Assembly (NCBI RefSeq): GCF_900156695.1
Contig: NZ_FTOM01000001.1
Coordinates: forward strand, 496,001 to 560,000
DNA: 64,000 nucleotides
Source: Phaeovulum vinaykumarii
Lineage (GTDB): Bacteria; Pseudomonadota; Alphaproteobacteria; Rhodobacterales; Rhodobacteraceae
Reading direction: 5' to 3'
Of the stretch, positions 1 through 7,570 are shown piece by piece. Positions within the stretch are counted from its first letter, which is position 1. The number at the start of each line of letters is the position of its first letter. Under the pieces are notes generated by a model that saw nothing but the letters and a program-made list of their open reading frames with translations, ran no database searches and had not been told where the DNA came from. The position numbers and the translations under genes were made by a program.

Positions 1-271
1 CGAAGCATTCCAGCCGGGCGGCGGGATCCTCGGCCCTGGGCTCGGCCTCCCAGGCGGCCAGAAGCTCGTCCATATGGGTCTTGAGCAGGTCGAAGAGCAG
101 GCTCTCCTTGTCGGGCGTATAGAGATAGAGCGCGCCCGCCTGCACCCCCACCGCCCGCGCGATGGCGCGCATGGACACCGCCGCGAAGCCGTGCCGCGAG
201 AAGAGACGCGCGGCCTCGGCGCGGATGCGCGGGCCGGTGATTTCGGAATGCGAGCCGGTCTTGCGTGCCAT
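1..271 (-). CDS. TetR/AcrR family transcriptional regulator, N-terminal part
   Basis: Only the first 90 or so residues lie in the window; the gene runs off the left edge. The start is the ATG at 269-271 (MARKTGSHSEITGPRIRAEA). Residues about 12-60 form a TetR helix-turn-helix: a first helix ending AARLFSRHGFAAVSMRAIA, then a recognition helix region ending GALYLYTPDKESLL, with the usual Y-x-Y/H-F-like end of the DNA-binding domain. The ligand-binding domain is cut off, so neither ligand nor target can be inferred. The gene is divergent from the small lipoprotein at 416, so it could regulate it. Confidence 0.85.
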   Translation of the reverse strand, partial: MARKTGSHSEITGPRIRAEAARLFSRHGFAAVSMRAIARAVGVQAGALYLYTPDKESLLFDLLKTHMDELLAAWEAEPRAEDPAARLECF

Positions 272-415
272 GCGCGCCAGATTAGCGATTGCCCGGCAGG
301 GGACAAGATCGGGCGCGGCGCGGCCTGCCCCAAAGCCGCCCTGAAGGGGCCCCCTTGCCCGCATCCCCCCGGCGCGCCTATACCGAAGGCGCCCCGACCG
401 CATAAGGTGCCCGCC

Positions 416-661
416 ATGTCCCCCCGCCCTGCCCCTATGACCGCTGCCCCGCGGATGCGCGCGCTTCTGGCCGGCGGGCTGATCGGGGCGGCGCTGATGG
501 GCTGTGCGGGGCCGGAAAAGGGGCCCTGGCCGGTGCTGGTGCCGCTTGATGACGTGCTCAGCGCCCCCGAGGCCGAGCCTGTCGATCCCGCGCCCGCGCT
601 CGATGCACGCGGGGCGGCACTGCGCGCGCGCGCCGACCGGCTGCGCCGGCTGGACCCCTGA
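416..661 (+). CDS. small putative lipoprotein
   Basis: An 81-residue protein starting at ATG 416. After a short basic N-terminus comes a hydrophobic stretch (LLAGGLIGAALMGC) ending in a lipobox-like LMGC, so the mature protein would be a lipoprotein of about 50 residues starting at this Cys. The remainder is Pro/Ala/Asp rich with an Arg-rich tail (RADRLRRLDP) and no known domain. No function can be assigned. It ends about 100 bases before hom on the same strand. A longer reading from 74 has no support because its upstream part is antisense to the TetR gene. Confidence 0.65.
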   Translation: MSPRPAPMTAAPRMRALLAGGLIGAALMGCAGPEKGPWPVLVPLDDVLSAPEAEPVDPAPALDARGAALRARADRLRRLDP

Positions 662-757
662 GGCCGCCCCAAGCCCCCCCAGGGCGCCCATCGCGCGTTG
701 CACAAGGCCCCTTTCGGCGCTAAGCCTCGGGCAAGATCACCCGCCAAGGAGCCCCCC

Positions 758-2068
758 ATGCCGAGCCCCACCTCCCCCGCCGTGCGCCCGCCGCTGCGCC
801 TTGGTATCGCGGGCCTCGGCACCGTGGGCATCGGCGCGGTCAAGATCGTGCAGCGCCACGCCGATCTTCTGGCGGCACGCAGCGGGCGGGCGGTGACGAT
901 CACCGCCGTCTCGGCGCGCGACCGCACCCGCAACCGCGACGCGGATCTGTCGGGCTATGAATGGGAAACCGACCCCGTGGCGCTGGCCGTGCGTGAGGAC
1001 GTGGATGTCTTCGTCGAGCTGATGGGCGGCCACGAGGGCCCCGCGCGCGACTCTGTCATGGCCGCCATTGCCGCGGGCAAGGATGTGGTCACCGCCAACA
1101 AGGCGCTTCTGGCGCACCACGGCCAGGAAATCGCCGAAGCCGCCGAGGCCCGCGGCGTCTCGGTGCGCTACGAGGCCGCGGTGGCCGGCGGCATCCCCGT
1201 CATCAAGGCGCTGACCGAAGGGCTGGCCGCCAACGGGCTGCGCCGGGTCATGGGGGTGATGAACGGCACCTGCAACTATATCCTGACGCGGATGGAAAGC
1301 GCGGGCCTGCCCTACGAGACCGTCTTCGAGGAAGCCCGCCAGCTGGGGTACCTCGAGGCCGATCCGAACCTTGACGTCGGCGGCATCGACGCCGGCCACA
1401 AGCTGTCGATCCTGGCCGCCATCGCCTTTGGCACGCGGGTGTCCTTCGATGCGGTCGCGCTGGAGGGGATCGGGCAGATCTCGATCGACGACATCCGCCG
1501 CGCGGGCGACATGGGCTATCGCATCAAGCTGCTGGGCGTGGCGCAGATGACCGGGCGCGGGCTGGAACAGCGGATGACGCCGTGCCTGGTGCCGGCCTCC
1601 TCGCCGCTGGGACAGCTGGAAGGCGGCACCAACATGGTGGTGCTGGAAGGCGACAGCGTCGGGCAGATCGTGCTGCGCGGCCCCGGCGCGGGCGAAGGGC
1701 CCACCGCGTCCGCGGTGATGGCCGATGTGGTCGATCTGGCGCGCGGGCTGCGCCTGCCCACCTTCGGCATTCCGGCCGCCGAACTGGCCACGCCGATCCC
1801 CGCCCAGGCGGCGGCGCCGGCCTCCTATTACCTGCGCATGGTGCTGCTGGACAAGCCCGGCGCGCTGGCCAAGGTGGCCACCGTCCTGGGCGAAGCCGGG
1901 ATCTCGATCTCGCGGATGCGCCAATATGGGCATGCCAGCTCGGAAGCGCCGGTGCTGATCGTCACCCACAAGACCACGCGCGACGCGATCCTGTTTGCCA
2001 TCGCGCAGCTTCCGGCGACCGGCGTCGTGGCGGGCGAGCCCGTCGCCCTGCGCATCGAGGAAGTCTGA
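758..2068 (+). CDS. hom: homoserine dehydrogenase
   Basis: Catalyses NAD(P)H-dependent reduction of aspartate semialdehyde to homoserine, the branch point to threonine and methionine. The 436-residue length is normal for the ACT-containing form. A Rossmann motif GIAGLGTVG is near residues 16-24. The catalytic domain includes TANKALLAHHG and the conserved NGTCNYIL segment, and the C-terminus (about 355-436) is an ACT domain (YYLRMVLLDKPGALAKVA), expected to sense threonine. ATG 758 was chosen because AAGGAG lies just upstream; the longer in-frame reading from 698 has no such site. glpX follows after 171 bases. Confidence 0.95.
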   Translation: MPSPTSPAVRPPLRLGIAGLGTVGIGAVKIVQRHADLLAARSGRAVTITAVSARDRTRNRDADLSGYEWETDPVALAVREDVDVFVELMGGHEGPARDSVMAAIAAGKDVVTANKALLAHHGQEIAEAAEARGVSVRYEAAVAGGIPVIKALTEGLAANGLRRVMGVMNGTCNYILTRMESAGLPYETVFEEARQLGYLEADPNLDVGGIDAGHKLSILAAIAFGTRVSFDAVALEGIGQISIDDIRRAGDMGYRIKLLGVAQMTGRGLEQRMTPCLVPASSPLGQLEGGTNMVVLEGDSVGQIVLRGPGAGEGPTASAVMADVVDLARGLRLPTFGIPAAELATPIPAQAAAPASYYLRMVLLDKPGALAKVATVLGEAGISISRMRQYGHASSEAPVLIVTHKTTRDAILFAIAQLPATGVVAGEPVALRIEEV

Positions 2069-2090
2069 GCGCGCCGTCTTCCGGGCGCGC
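2069..2090 (+). terminator. GC-rich hairpin after hom
   Basis: Directly after the hom stop codon, GCGCGCC and GGCGCGC form a 7-bp stem around an 8-base loop. No T-run follows, so this is at best a weak intrinsic terminator or an attenuating structure before glpX. Confidence 0.3.
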
Positions 2091-2239
2091 GCCCGATGCG
2101 GGACGGGCGGCCAATGCGGCGCGAACCGGCCGATTGTCGCCTCTGCGTCCCTTTGAAACCAAAGCGTTAGCGCAACCGGCGTTGAGCTTCCCGCCGCGAC
2201 GGGGCTAGATGCCCTCAACCGCGATCCGGAGGAACAACC

Positions 2240-3211
2240 ATGTCGCAACCGATTGATTTCAACGACCGCATGCTGTCGCTGGGCCTGGCCCGCGTGTCCG
2301 AAGCCGCCGCCCATGCCTCGGCGCGGCTGATCGGGCGCGGCGACGAGAAGGCCGCCGACCAGGCCGCGGTCAACGCCATGCGCGAACAGCTCAACATGCT
2401 CGACATCAAGGGCGTGGTCGTGATCGGCGAGGGCGAGCGCGACGAGGCGCCCATGCTCTATATCGGCGAGGAAGTCGGCTCAGGCGAAGGTCCGGCGGTG
2501 GATATCGCGCTCGACCCGCTCGAGGGGACGACGCTGACCGCCAAGGACATGCCCAACGCGCTGACCGTCATCGCCATGGCGCCGCGCGGCACGCTCCTGC
2601 ACGCGCCCGACGTCTACATGGACAAGCTGGCCATCGGGCCGGGCTATCCCAAGGACATCGTGAGCCTGGACATGGACCCGGCGACGCGGGTGCGCGAACT
2701 GGCCAAGGCCGGCAAGGTGTCCCCCGAGGACATCACCGTCTGCATTCTCGAACGTCCCCGCCACGAATCCCTGATCGAGGAAGTGCGCTCGACCGGCGCC
2801 TCGATCCGGCTGATCACCGATGGCGACGTGGCCGGCGTGATCCATTGCGCCGAGGCCGAGATCACCGGCATCGACATGTACATGGGGTCCGGCGGCGCCC
2901 CCGAGGGCGTTCTGGCGGCCTCGGCGCTCAAGTGCATGGGCGGGCAGATGTGGGGCAGGCTGCTGTTTCGCAACGATGACGAACGCGGCCGCGCGGCCAA
3001 GGCCGGGATCACCGATCTCGACCGGATCTATGCGCGCGACGACATGGTCACCCGCGACGTGATCTTCGCCGCGACCGGCGTCACCAACGGCTCGATCGTC
3101 AAGGGCGTCAAGCGCGAGCCCAACTTCATCGAGACCGAGACGCTGCTGATGCGTTCGAAAACGGGCTCGGTGCGGCGCATGATCTACCGCAACCCGGTCT
3201 CGCGCCGCTGA
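2240..3211 (+). CDS. glpX: class II fructose-1,6-bisphosphatase
   Basis: Hydrolyses fructose 1,6-bisphosphate in gluconeogenesis (and the Calvin cycle where present; some GlpX enzymes also take sedoheptulose bisphosphate). The 323-residue length is typical. Family signatures visible are VVIGEGERDEAPMLYIGE (metal-binding region, about 55-75), DPLEGTT (about 93-99, metal and phosphate binding) and GSGGAPEGVLAASALKC (about 215-232). A GGAGG Shine-Dalgarno site lies about 8 bases before the ATG. The hom-glpX-recJ order on one strand is common in Rhodobacteraceae. Confidence 0.96.
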   Translation: MSQPIDFNDRMLSLGLARVSEAAAHASARLIGRGDEKAADQAAVNAMREQLNMLDIKGVVVIGEGERDEAPMLYIGEEVGSGEGPAVDIALDPLEGTTLTAKDMPNALTVIAMAPRGTLLHAPDVYMDKLAIGPGYPKDIVSLDMDPATRVRELAKAGKVSPEDITVCILERPRHESLIEEVRSTGASIRLITDGDVAGVIHCAEAEITGIDMYMGSGGAPEGVLAASALKCMGGQMWGRLLFRNDDERGRAAKAGITDLDRIYARDDMVTRDVIFAATGVTNGSIVKGVKREPNFIETETLLMRSKTGSVRRMIYRNPVSRR

Positions 3212-3353
3212 GCGACCGGCGGGCGGGCCGCTCTTTCGCCCCGCCCTGAACCACAGGATATGGAGGTGGCCGCCCTGGCCGCCCCCATGGCTTGCGCCCC
3301 ACCCCCGGACGCGCCCTCTGGAAGGGCGGGCCGGTTTGGTCCATGAAGGGGCC

Positions 3354-5126
3354 ATGCGCCAATCCCCCCTTTCCCCCGATTCCACCCCGGCCTTCCTCGG
3401 GGTCGATTGCTCGCTCGGCGGGCGCCGCTGGATCGGCCCCGGCCTCGAGACCGAACGCCAGGCCGAAGCCATCGCCCAGCGCGCGCGCCTGGCCTTGCCG
3501 CTGGCGCGGGTGCTGGCGCGCTCGGGCGTCCTGCCCGAAACCGCCGAAAGCTATCTCGAACCCCGTCTGCGCGACCTGATGCCCGACCCGCGCAGCCTGC
3601 GCGACATGCAGACCACGGCCGAACGATTTCTGCGCGCGGTGACGCGGCGCGAACGGATCGCCATCTTCGCCGATTACGACGTGGACGGGGGCGCCTCGGC
3701 GGCGCTGCTCCTGGTCTGGCTGCGCGCGATGGGGCGGCCGGCCACGCTCTACATTCCCGACCGCATCGACGAAGGCTATGGTCCCAACGAACCCGCCATG
3801 CAGGCGCTGGCGCGCGATCACGACCTGATCCTGTGCGTCGATTGCGGCACGCTCAGCCACGGCCCCATCGCCGCCGCGCAAGGGGCCGATGTGCTGGTGC
3901 TCGACCACCACCAGGCGGCCGAGACGCTGCCCCCCGCGCTGGCCGTGGTGAACCCCAACCGCCAGGACGAGAGCGGCGATCTGGGCTATCTGTGCGCCGC
4001 CGCGGTGGTCTTCCTGATGCTGGTCGAGGCCAACCGGCAGATGCGCGCACAAGGTCAGACCGGCCCCGACCTGATGGCGATGCTCGACCTCGTGGCGCTG
4101 GCGACGGTGGCGGATGTGGCGCCGCTGGTCGGGCTCAACCGGGCGCTGGTGCGCCAGGGGCTGAAGGTGATGGCGCGGCGCGAACGGCCCGGTCTGGTCG
4201 CGCTGGCCGATGTGGGCCGGCTGACCGAAGCGCCCTCGGCCTATCATCTGGGCTATGTGCTGGGTCCGCGCGTCAATGCCGGCGGGCGCATCGGCACGCC
4301 CGATCTGGGCGCGCGGCTTCTGGCCACCGACGACCCGCACGAGGCCGCCGCCCTGGCCGAGCGGCTGGATGCGCTGAACACCGAACGCCGCGAGATCGAG
4401 ACCCGTGTGCGCGAGGCCGCCCTGGCCCAGGCCGAGGCCCGCGGGCTGGACGCGCCGCTGGTCTGGGCGGCCGCACCCGACTGGCATCCGGGCGTCGTGG
4501 GGATCGTCGCCGCGCGCCTCAAGGAGGCCACCCACCGCCCCGCGATCGTGATGGGGATCGACGGCGACATGGCCAAGGGCTCGGGTCGTTCGGTGCCCGG
4601 CGTCGATCTGGGCCGCGCGATCCAGCGGCTGGCCGCCGAGGGGCTGATCGAGAAGGGCGGGGGCCATGCGATGGCGGCCGGGCTGACGGTCGCGCCCGCG
4701 CAGATCGAGGCCGCCATGACCCGGCTGGCCGAGCTGCTGGCGCGCCAGGGTGCGGGCGCCGGCGGGCCGCGCGATCTGCGTCTGGACGGGATGCTGATGC
4801 CCGGCGCCGTCACGCCCGAGCTGATCGAGGATCTCGAGCGCGCCGGCCCCTTCGGCCAGGCCGCCCCTGCCCCGCGCTTTGCCTTCCCCGCCATGCGCAT
4901 CACCAACGCCCGGCGCATCGGCGCGCAGCATCTGCGATTCTCCTTCGGCGAGATCACCGGCCCCCGCCTTGACGCCGTGGCCTTTGGCGCCTTCGACGGC
5001 CCGCTGGGCCCGGCGCTGAGCCAGCCCGGCGCGGGGCTGTTTCATCTGGCCGGCAAGCTGGAAATCAACAGCTGGGGCGGACGCAACCGCGTGCAACTGC
5101 GCCTCGACGACGCCGCAAGCGCCTGA
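3354..5126 (+). CDS. recJ: single-stranded-DNA-specific exonuclease RecJ
   Basis: A 5'-3' ssDNA exonuclease acting in RecF-pathway recombination and mismatch or base-excision repair. About 590 residues, normal for RecJ. DHH-phosphoesterase motifs are visible: ADYDVDG (about residues 97-103), CVDCGT, VLDHHQA (the DHH signature) and the DHHA1 element near GSGRSVPGVDLGRAI with GGGHAMAAGLTV. The C-terminus carries the OB-like RecJ domain ending GRNRVQLRLDDA. The start is ATG 3354; an in-frame TTG at 3336 would add six residues but has no better ribosome site. Confidence 0.95.
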   Translation: MRQSPLSPDSTPAFLGVDCSLGGRRWIGPGLETERQAEAIAQRARLALPLARVLARSGVLPETAESYLEPRLRDLMPDPRSLRDMQTTAERFLRAVTRRERIAIFADYDVDGGASAALLLVWLRAMGRPATLYIPDRIDEGYGPNEPAMQALARDHDLILCVDCGTLSHGPIAAAQGADVLVLDHHQAAETLPPALAVVNPNRQDESGDLGYLCAAAVVFLMLVEANRQMRAQGQTGPDLMAMLDLVALATVADVAPLVGLNRALVRQGLKVMARRERPGLVALADVGRLTEAPSAYHLGYVLGPRVNAGGRIGTPDLGARLLATDDPHEAAALAERLDALNTERREIETRVREAALAQAEARGLDAPLVWAAAPDWHPGVVGIVAARLKEATHRPAIVMGIDGDMAKGSGRSVPGVDLGRAIQRLAAEGLIEKGGGHAMAAGLTVAPAQIEAAMTRLAELLARQGAGAGGPRDLRLDGMLMPGAVTPELIEDLERAGPFGQAAPAPRFAFPAMRITNARRIGAQHLRFSFGEITGPRLDAVAFGAFDGPLGPALSQPGAGLFHLAGKLEINSWGGRNRVQLRLDDAASA

Positions 5127-5193
5127 AATCGCGCCTCATTTGACCCGCCCGGCGGGGTGTCGAAGAAAGTTGCCGCGGGGCTGAAATTTTCCC

Positions 5194-5222
5194 TTGCACA
5201 GCCCCGCGCGCTGTCCTAAACA
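5194..5222 (+). promoter_or_regulatory. sigma-70-type promoter of tRNA-Glu
   Basis: TTGCAC at 5194-5199 and TAAACA at 5217-5222 are separated by exactly 17 bases and lie about 85 bases upstream of the tRNA. The spacing and the position in an otherwise empty interval suit a housekeeping promoter. Confidence 0.5.
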
Positions 5223-5305
5223 CCGCCTCACGCCAGAGACGGAAACGCTCTGGACGCCAGCGAAAGCGCCCCGCCCGCCGGATCGCCGACGCAAACAAGT
5301 GAAGT

Positions 5306-5380
5306 GGCCCGTTCGTCTATCGGTTAGGACGCCAGGTTTTCAACCTGGAAAGAGGGGTTCGATTCCCCTACGGGCTGCCA
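5306..5380 (+). tRNA. tRNA-Glu (anticodon TTC), CCA encoded
   Basis: A 75-base cloverleaf is readable by eye. The acceptor arm is GGCCCGT pairing with ACGGGCT (first pair a G-T wobble), followed by discriminator G and an encoded CCA at 5378-5380. The anticodon stem is CCAGG/CCTGG with a 7-base loop TTTTCAA giving TTC, and the T arm is GGGG-TTCGATT-CCCC. Integrase remnants begin 89 bases downstream, so the 3' half is the probable integration target of the lost element. Confidence 0.96.
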
Positions 5381-5468
5381 TTTCCTCGATCTCCCTTTGT
5401 TCATTGATTTCCTGGGGACATCTCCTCATATCTCAGGACAAGACTAGGTACACCTGACGCGCGGGAAG

Positions 5469-6020
5469 GTGTCAAACTATCTCATCAAGCAAGACAACGC
5501 GTGGTCCGTGAAGGTCTCGATCCCCGCTGATGTGCAGCATATATTTGGCAAGCGGGCCTTCAAGAAGGCGCTCAAGACAACCGACAAGACCATCGCCATC
5601 GCCCGTAGCGGCCCGCTGATCGCGGAATTCAAAGCCGCCATCGAAGAAGCGCGGGGCAATCCGACGCAACACCTGGATGAGTTCCCCGCCAAGACGCGGG
5701 CACATATTCTGAAGGCCAAGAAGGATCCCGACACCGATCCCGAAGCCATTCTGTGCATGGAGGAGATCGTTCTGGATCGCCTGTTGGCGGCTCATCGGGT
5801 ACCACACCCGGAGCTTTTGCCCGAGAATGCAGAACCCGAGGTCGCCAAGGCGTACAAGGTCGCGACCGGGCGGCTCACCCCTTTCGATGAAGCGCTGGAA
5901 AACTATATCGAGAGCCGGAAAGTCGAACCGAAGACCGCCGACAAGGACCGGCATGCGATCAAGAAATTCGCCGCGAGGGTGCACGCCGTCGAGGACGTGA
6001 ACCGGCAGGCGGTCAAGGCC
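5469..6020 (+). pseudogene. tyrosine recombinase (integrase), N-terminal fragment
   Basis: The reading frame starts at GTG 5469 and opens with a DUF6538-like start of phage integrases (YLIKQDNAWSVKVSIPADVQ, then FGKRAFKKALKTTDK). Around residues 135-180 comes the beginning of the core-binding (SAM-like) domain (LTPFDEALENYIESRKVEPK). The catalytic domain with its R-H-R-Y residues is missing: homology stops near 6020, where sequence of an unrelated gene begins, and the frame closes at 6080 after an unrelated Arg/Ser-rich tail. It lies just downstream of tRNA-Glu, as expected for an integrase next to its attachment site. Not functional as a recombinase. Confidence 0.8.
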
Positions 6021-6487
6021 GCAACTTCGATCCCTCGAAGATCCTCGAAAGCCCGGCGGCGATGCGCGGCCTGCTGCTGACCTACACCGAAAAGGTAATC
6101 GCCCTGGAAGCCGAAGTCGATGACATGCGCGAGGATGTCGAGGCGCACGAACGGCTGACGAAGGCGGACGGATCGCTGTCGATCACCGAGACGGCGAAAA
6201 CGCTGTCGCTGCGCCCGAAAAACCTGTTTCAGTGGTTGTCGCAGAACGGCTGGATCTACAAGCGCCCGAACGGCGGCACGTGGCTGGGCTACCAGACGAA
6301 GTGCAATCAGGGCCTGCTGGAACACAAGACGACGACGGTGCTGCGCGCGGACGGATCGGAGAAGATCACCGAGCAAGTGCGTGTCACGCCGAAGGGGCTG
6401 TCGAAGCTGGCGAAGATCATTCATCCGACTGCCAGCCTCATCGCCTGGCCGAACCGCCGCCAGCCCCGTCCCTACGGCCCTTCTTGA
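6020..6487 (+). pseudogene. phage antirepressor KilAC domain, C-terminal fragment
   Basis: From codon 6020 a different frame reads RNFDPSKILESPAAMRGLLL and then a coiled segment (VIALEAEVDDMRED). The KilAC fold follows: ADGSLSITETAKTLSLRPKN, NGWIYKRPNG, LGYQTKCNQGLLEHKTTTVL and EQVRVTPKGLSKLAKII. The N-terminal Bro/antirepressor domain is missing. An internal ATG at 6062 could still start a polypeptide of 141 residues containing the whole KilAC domain, so expression is possible. It is joined directly and out of frame to the integrase fragment, which marks a deletion junction. Confidence 0.8.
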
Positions 6488-6570
6488 GGAGAGCGGCCGG
6501 GGCTGGCTCATCTCATCAACCCCAAACGCCGCAGCGGAAATGAGGCCGATCAGTCAGCCATCAACCCCGT

Positions 6571-6768
6571 ATGCCGGCGAACCTCTATTCCAAGGGGCTC
6601 GATCTGGCCGATCCGGCAGCGGTCACGCCGATCGGGGCGGGATGCAAGGTGTGCCCGCGCGAGGGCTGTTCGCAGCGCGCCTTTCCGATGCTGGGGCGGC
6701 CTCTGACGGTCGCCCCAAGTCGCGCGCAGTTCGCTCCCTACGCGCAGGCCGCGGCGCAGAGATCGTGA
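6571..6768 (+). pseudogene. ScfR/DUF2083-type regulator, C-terminal fragment
   Basis: This frame encodes LYSKGLDLADPAAVTPIGAG followed by CKVCPREGCSQRAFP, GRPLTV and FAPY. That is the cysteine-rich C-terminal signature of the short-chain fatty acyl-CoA regulator family (XRE N-terminus plus DUF955/DUF2083 C-terminus). The helix-turn-helix and the middle of the protein are absent; an in-frame stop lies 30 bases upstream at 6541. The last 31 bases overlap the 3' end of nrdG on the other strand, so the junction of the scar with the nrd operon is very close to 6740-6770. A 65-residue peptide could be translated from ATG 6571 but would lack DNA binding. Confidence 0.7.
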
Positions 6769-7364
6769 TCGGCGCAGCCTTCCGCGCGGAAAGGTTGACG
6801 GCGCGAGGGCGTCAGGCCGAGCGCCGCCAGCTCTGCATCCATGCGCGCCAGGTCGACGGCGCCTAACAGCGCGGGGTGCACGGTGGTCCGCAGGTCGAAC
6901 GCCACACCGCTGTCGCGCAGCAGGATCAGGCTCTCGCGCGCCTTCGCCCCGCTGCCGCGGGCGCCGGTGATCCGGTCATAGGCATCGAAGGGCGCCTTGA
7001 CGTCGAACCCCACCCAGTCGAGCAGCGGCAAGGCCTGCGCCAGCCGGGCCGGGTAAGGCCCGCCGGTGTGCAGCCCGGTGCGGAACCCCATCGCCCGGAT
7101 GTTGCTGAGCGCCTCCGTCAGACCCTTTTGCAGCGTCGGCTCGCCGCCCGAGATCACGACCCCGTCCAGCAGGCCCCTGCGGCGGATTAGCAGCGCTGCC
7201 ACCTCATCCCAGGGTATCGTGCCCGGTCCGGCGGGGATCAGCGTGGTGTTGTGGCAGTACCGACAGGCCCAGGGGCAACCCTGACAGAACAGCACCGCCA
7301 CCAGTTCGCCGGGCCAGTCGACGCTGGAATGAGGCTCGAGCCCCGCGACCGCGATCTCAGCCAA
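6738..7364 (-). CDS. nrdG: anaerobic ribonucleotide reductase activating protein
   Basis: A radical-SAM activase that installs the glycyl radical on class III ribonucleotide reductase. 208 residues. The 4Fe-4S motif CPWACRYC (Cys-x3-Cys-x2-Cys) is near residues 29-37, followed by GGEPTLQ (SAM-binding GGE) and later FDVKAPFDAYDRITG. The start is TTG 7364, which lies inside the end of the preceding 66-codon gene (8-base overlap), suggesting translational coupling. It is the last gene of the nrd operon. Its 3' end overlaps the ScfR fragment on the opposite strand and no terminator is evident. Confidence 0.92.
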   Translation of the reverse strand: MAEIAVAGLEPHSSVDWPGELVAVLFCQGCPWACRYCHNTTLIPAGPGTIPWDEVAALLIRRRGLLDGVVISGGEPTLQKGLTEALSNIRAMGFRTGLHTGGPYPARLAQALPLLDWVGFDVKAPFDAYDRITGARGSGAKARESLILLRDSGVAFDLRTTVHPALLGAVDLARMDAELAALGLTPSRRQPFRAEGCADHDLCAAACA

Positions 7365-7557
7365 GTCGCGCCTCGGCCTCGTCGAAATAGACGCGTTCGG
7401 CCGCCTCGCCCTTCTTGCCGGTGTTGAAGGAGGCGACGGGGCGGTGATAGCCCATCACGCGGGTCCAGACCTCGCAGCGGGTGCGTTCCTCGTCGTTGAT
7501 CTCGATCTCGTCGGCCAGATCGGATTCCAGATCGGACATGGTCAGGGGCTTGTTCAT
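7357..7557 (-). CDS. detached glycyl-radical domain of NrdD
   Basis: A 66-residue protein with its own AGGAG site 8 bases before ATG 7557. After about 25 acidic residues it reads RTRCEVWTRVMGYHRPV then FNTGKKGEAAERVYF. This matches the end of Thermotoga/methanogen-type NrdD, where RV-x-GY-x-RP holds the glycine that carries the radical (here Gly36). The 670-residue NrdD just upstream ends before this element. The two ORFs are separated by a stop at 7571 and 13 bases. I infer that the working reductase is assembled from two chains, with NrdG activating the small one. A recent frameshift is unlikely because the small gene has its own start, ribosome site and N-terminal extension. Confidence 0.8.
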   Translation of the reverse strand: MNKPLTMSDLESDLADEIEINDEERTRCEVWTRVMGYHRPVASFNTGKKGEAAERVYFDEAEARLG

Positions 7558-7570
7558 CAGGGGGTCTCCT

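Larger units (their letters stand above)
5306..6768 (+). mobile_element. scar of an element integrated at tRNA-Glu
   Basis: Between the tRNA and the nrd operon lie three truncated genes typical of phages or islands: the 5' part of an integrase, the 3' part of a KilAC antirepressor and the 3' part of an ScfR-type regulator. None has both ends. No second copy of the tRNA 3' end was seen downstream in the window, so the far attachment site is lost or absent. The stretch appears to be what remains after internal deletions of an integrated element; the borders are inferred. Confidence 0.6.

Noticed and set aside
737-2314. 525-codon minus-strand ORF opposite hom
   Set aside because: Mirror of the hom frame in high-GC DNA; composition rich in His/Arg/Gly, no motif, no ribosome site.
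3126-5096. 656-codon minus-strand ORF opposite recJ
   Set aside because: Antisense shadow of recJ; low-complexity Gly/Gln/His/Arg translation and no recognisable domain.
5353-5380. attL/attR pair flanking the tRNA-Glu scar
   Set aside because: The tRNA 3' end is the likely attL, but no second copy of it was found downstream in the window.
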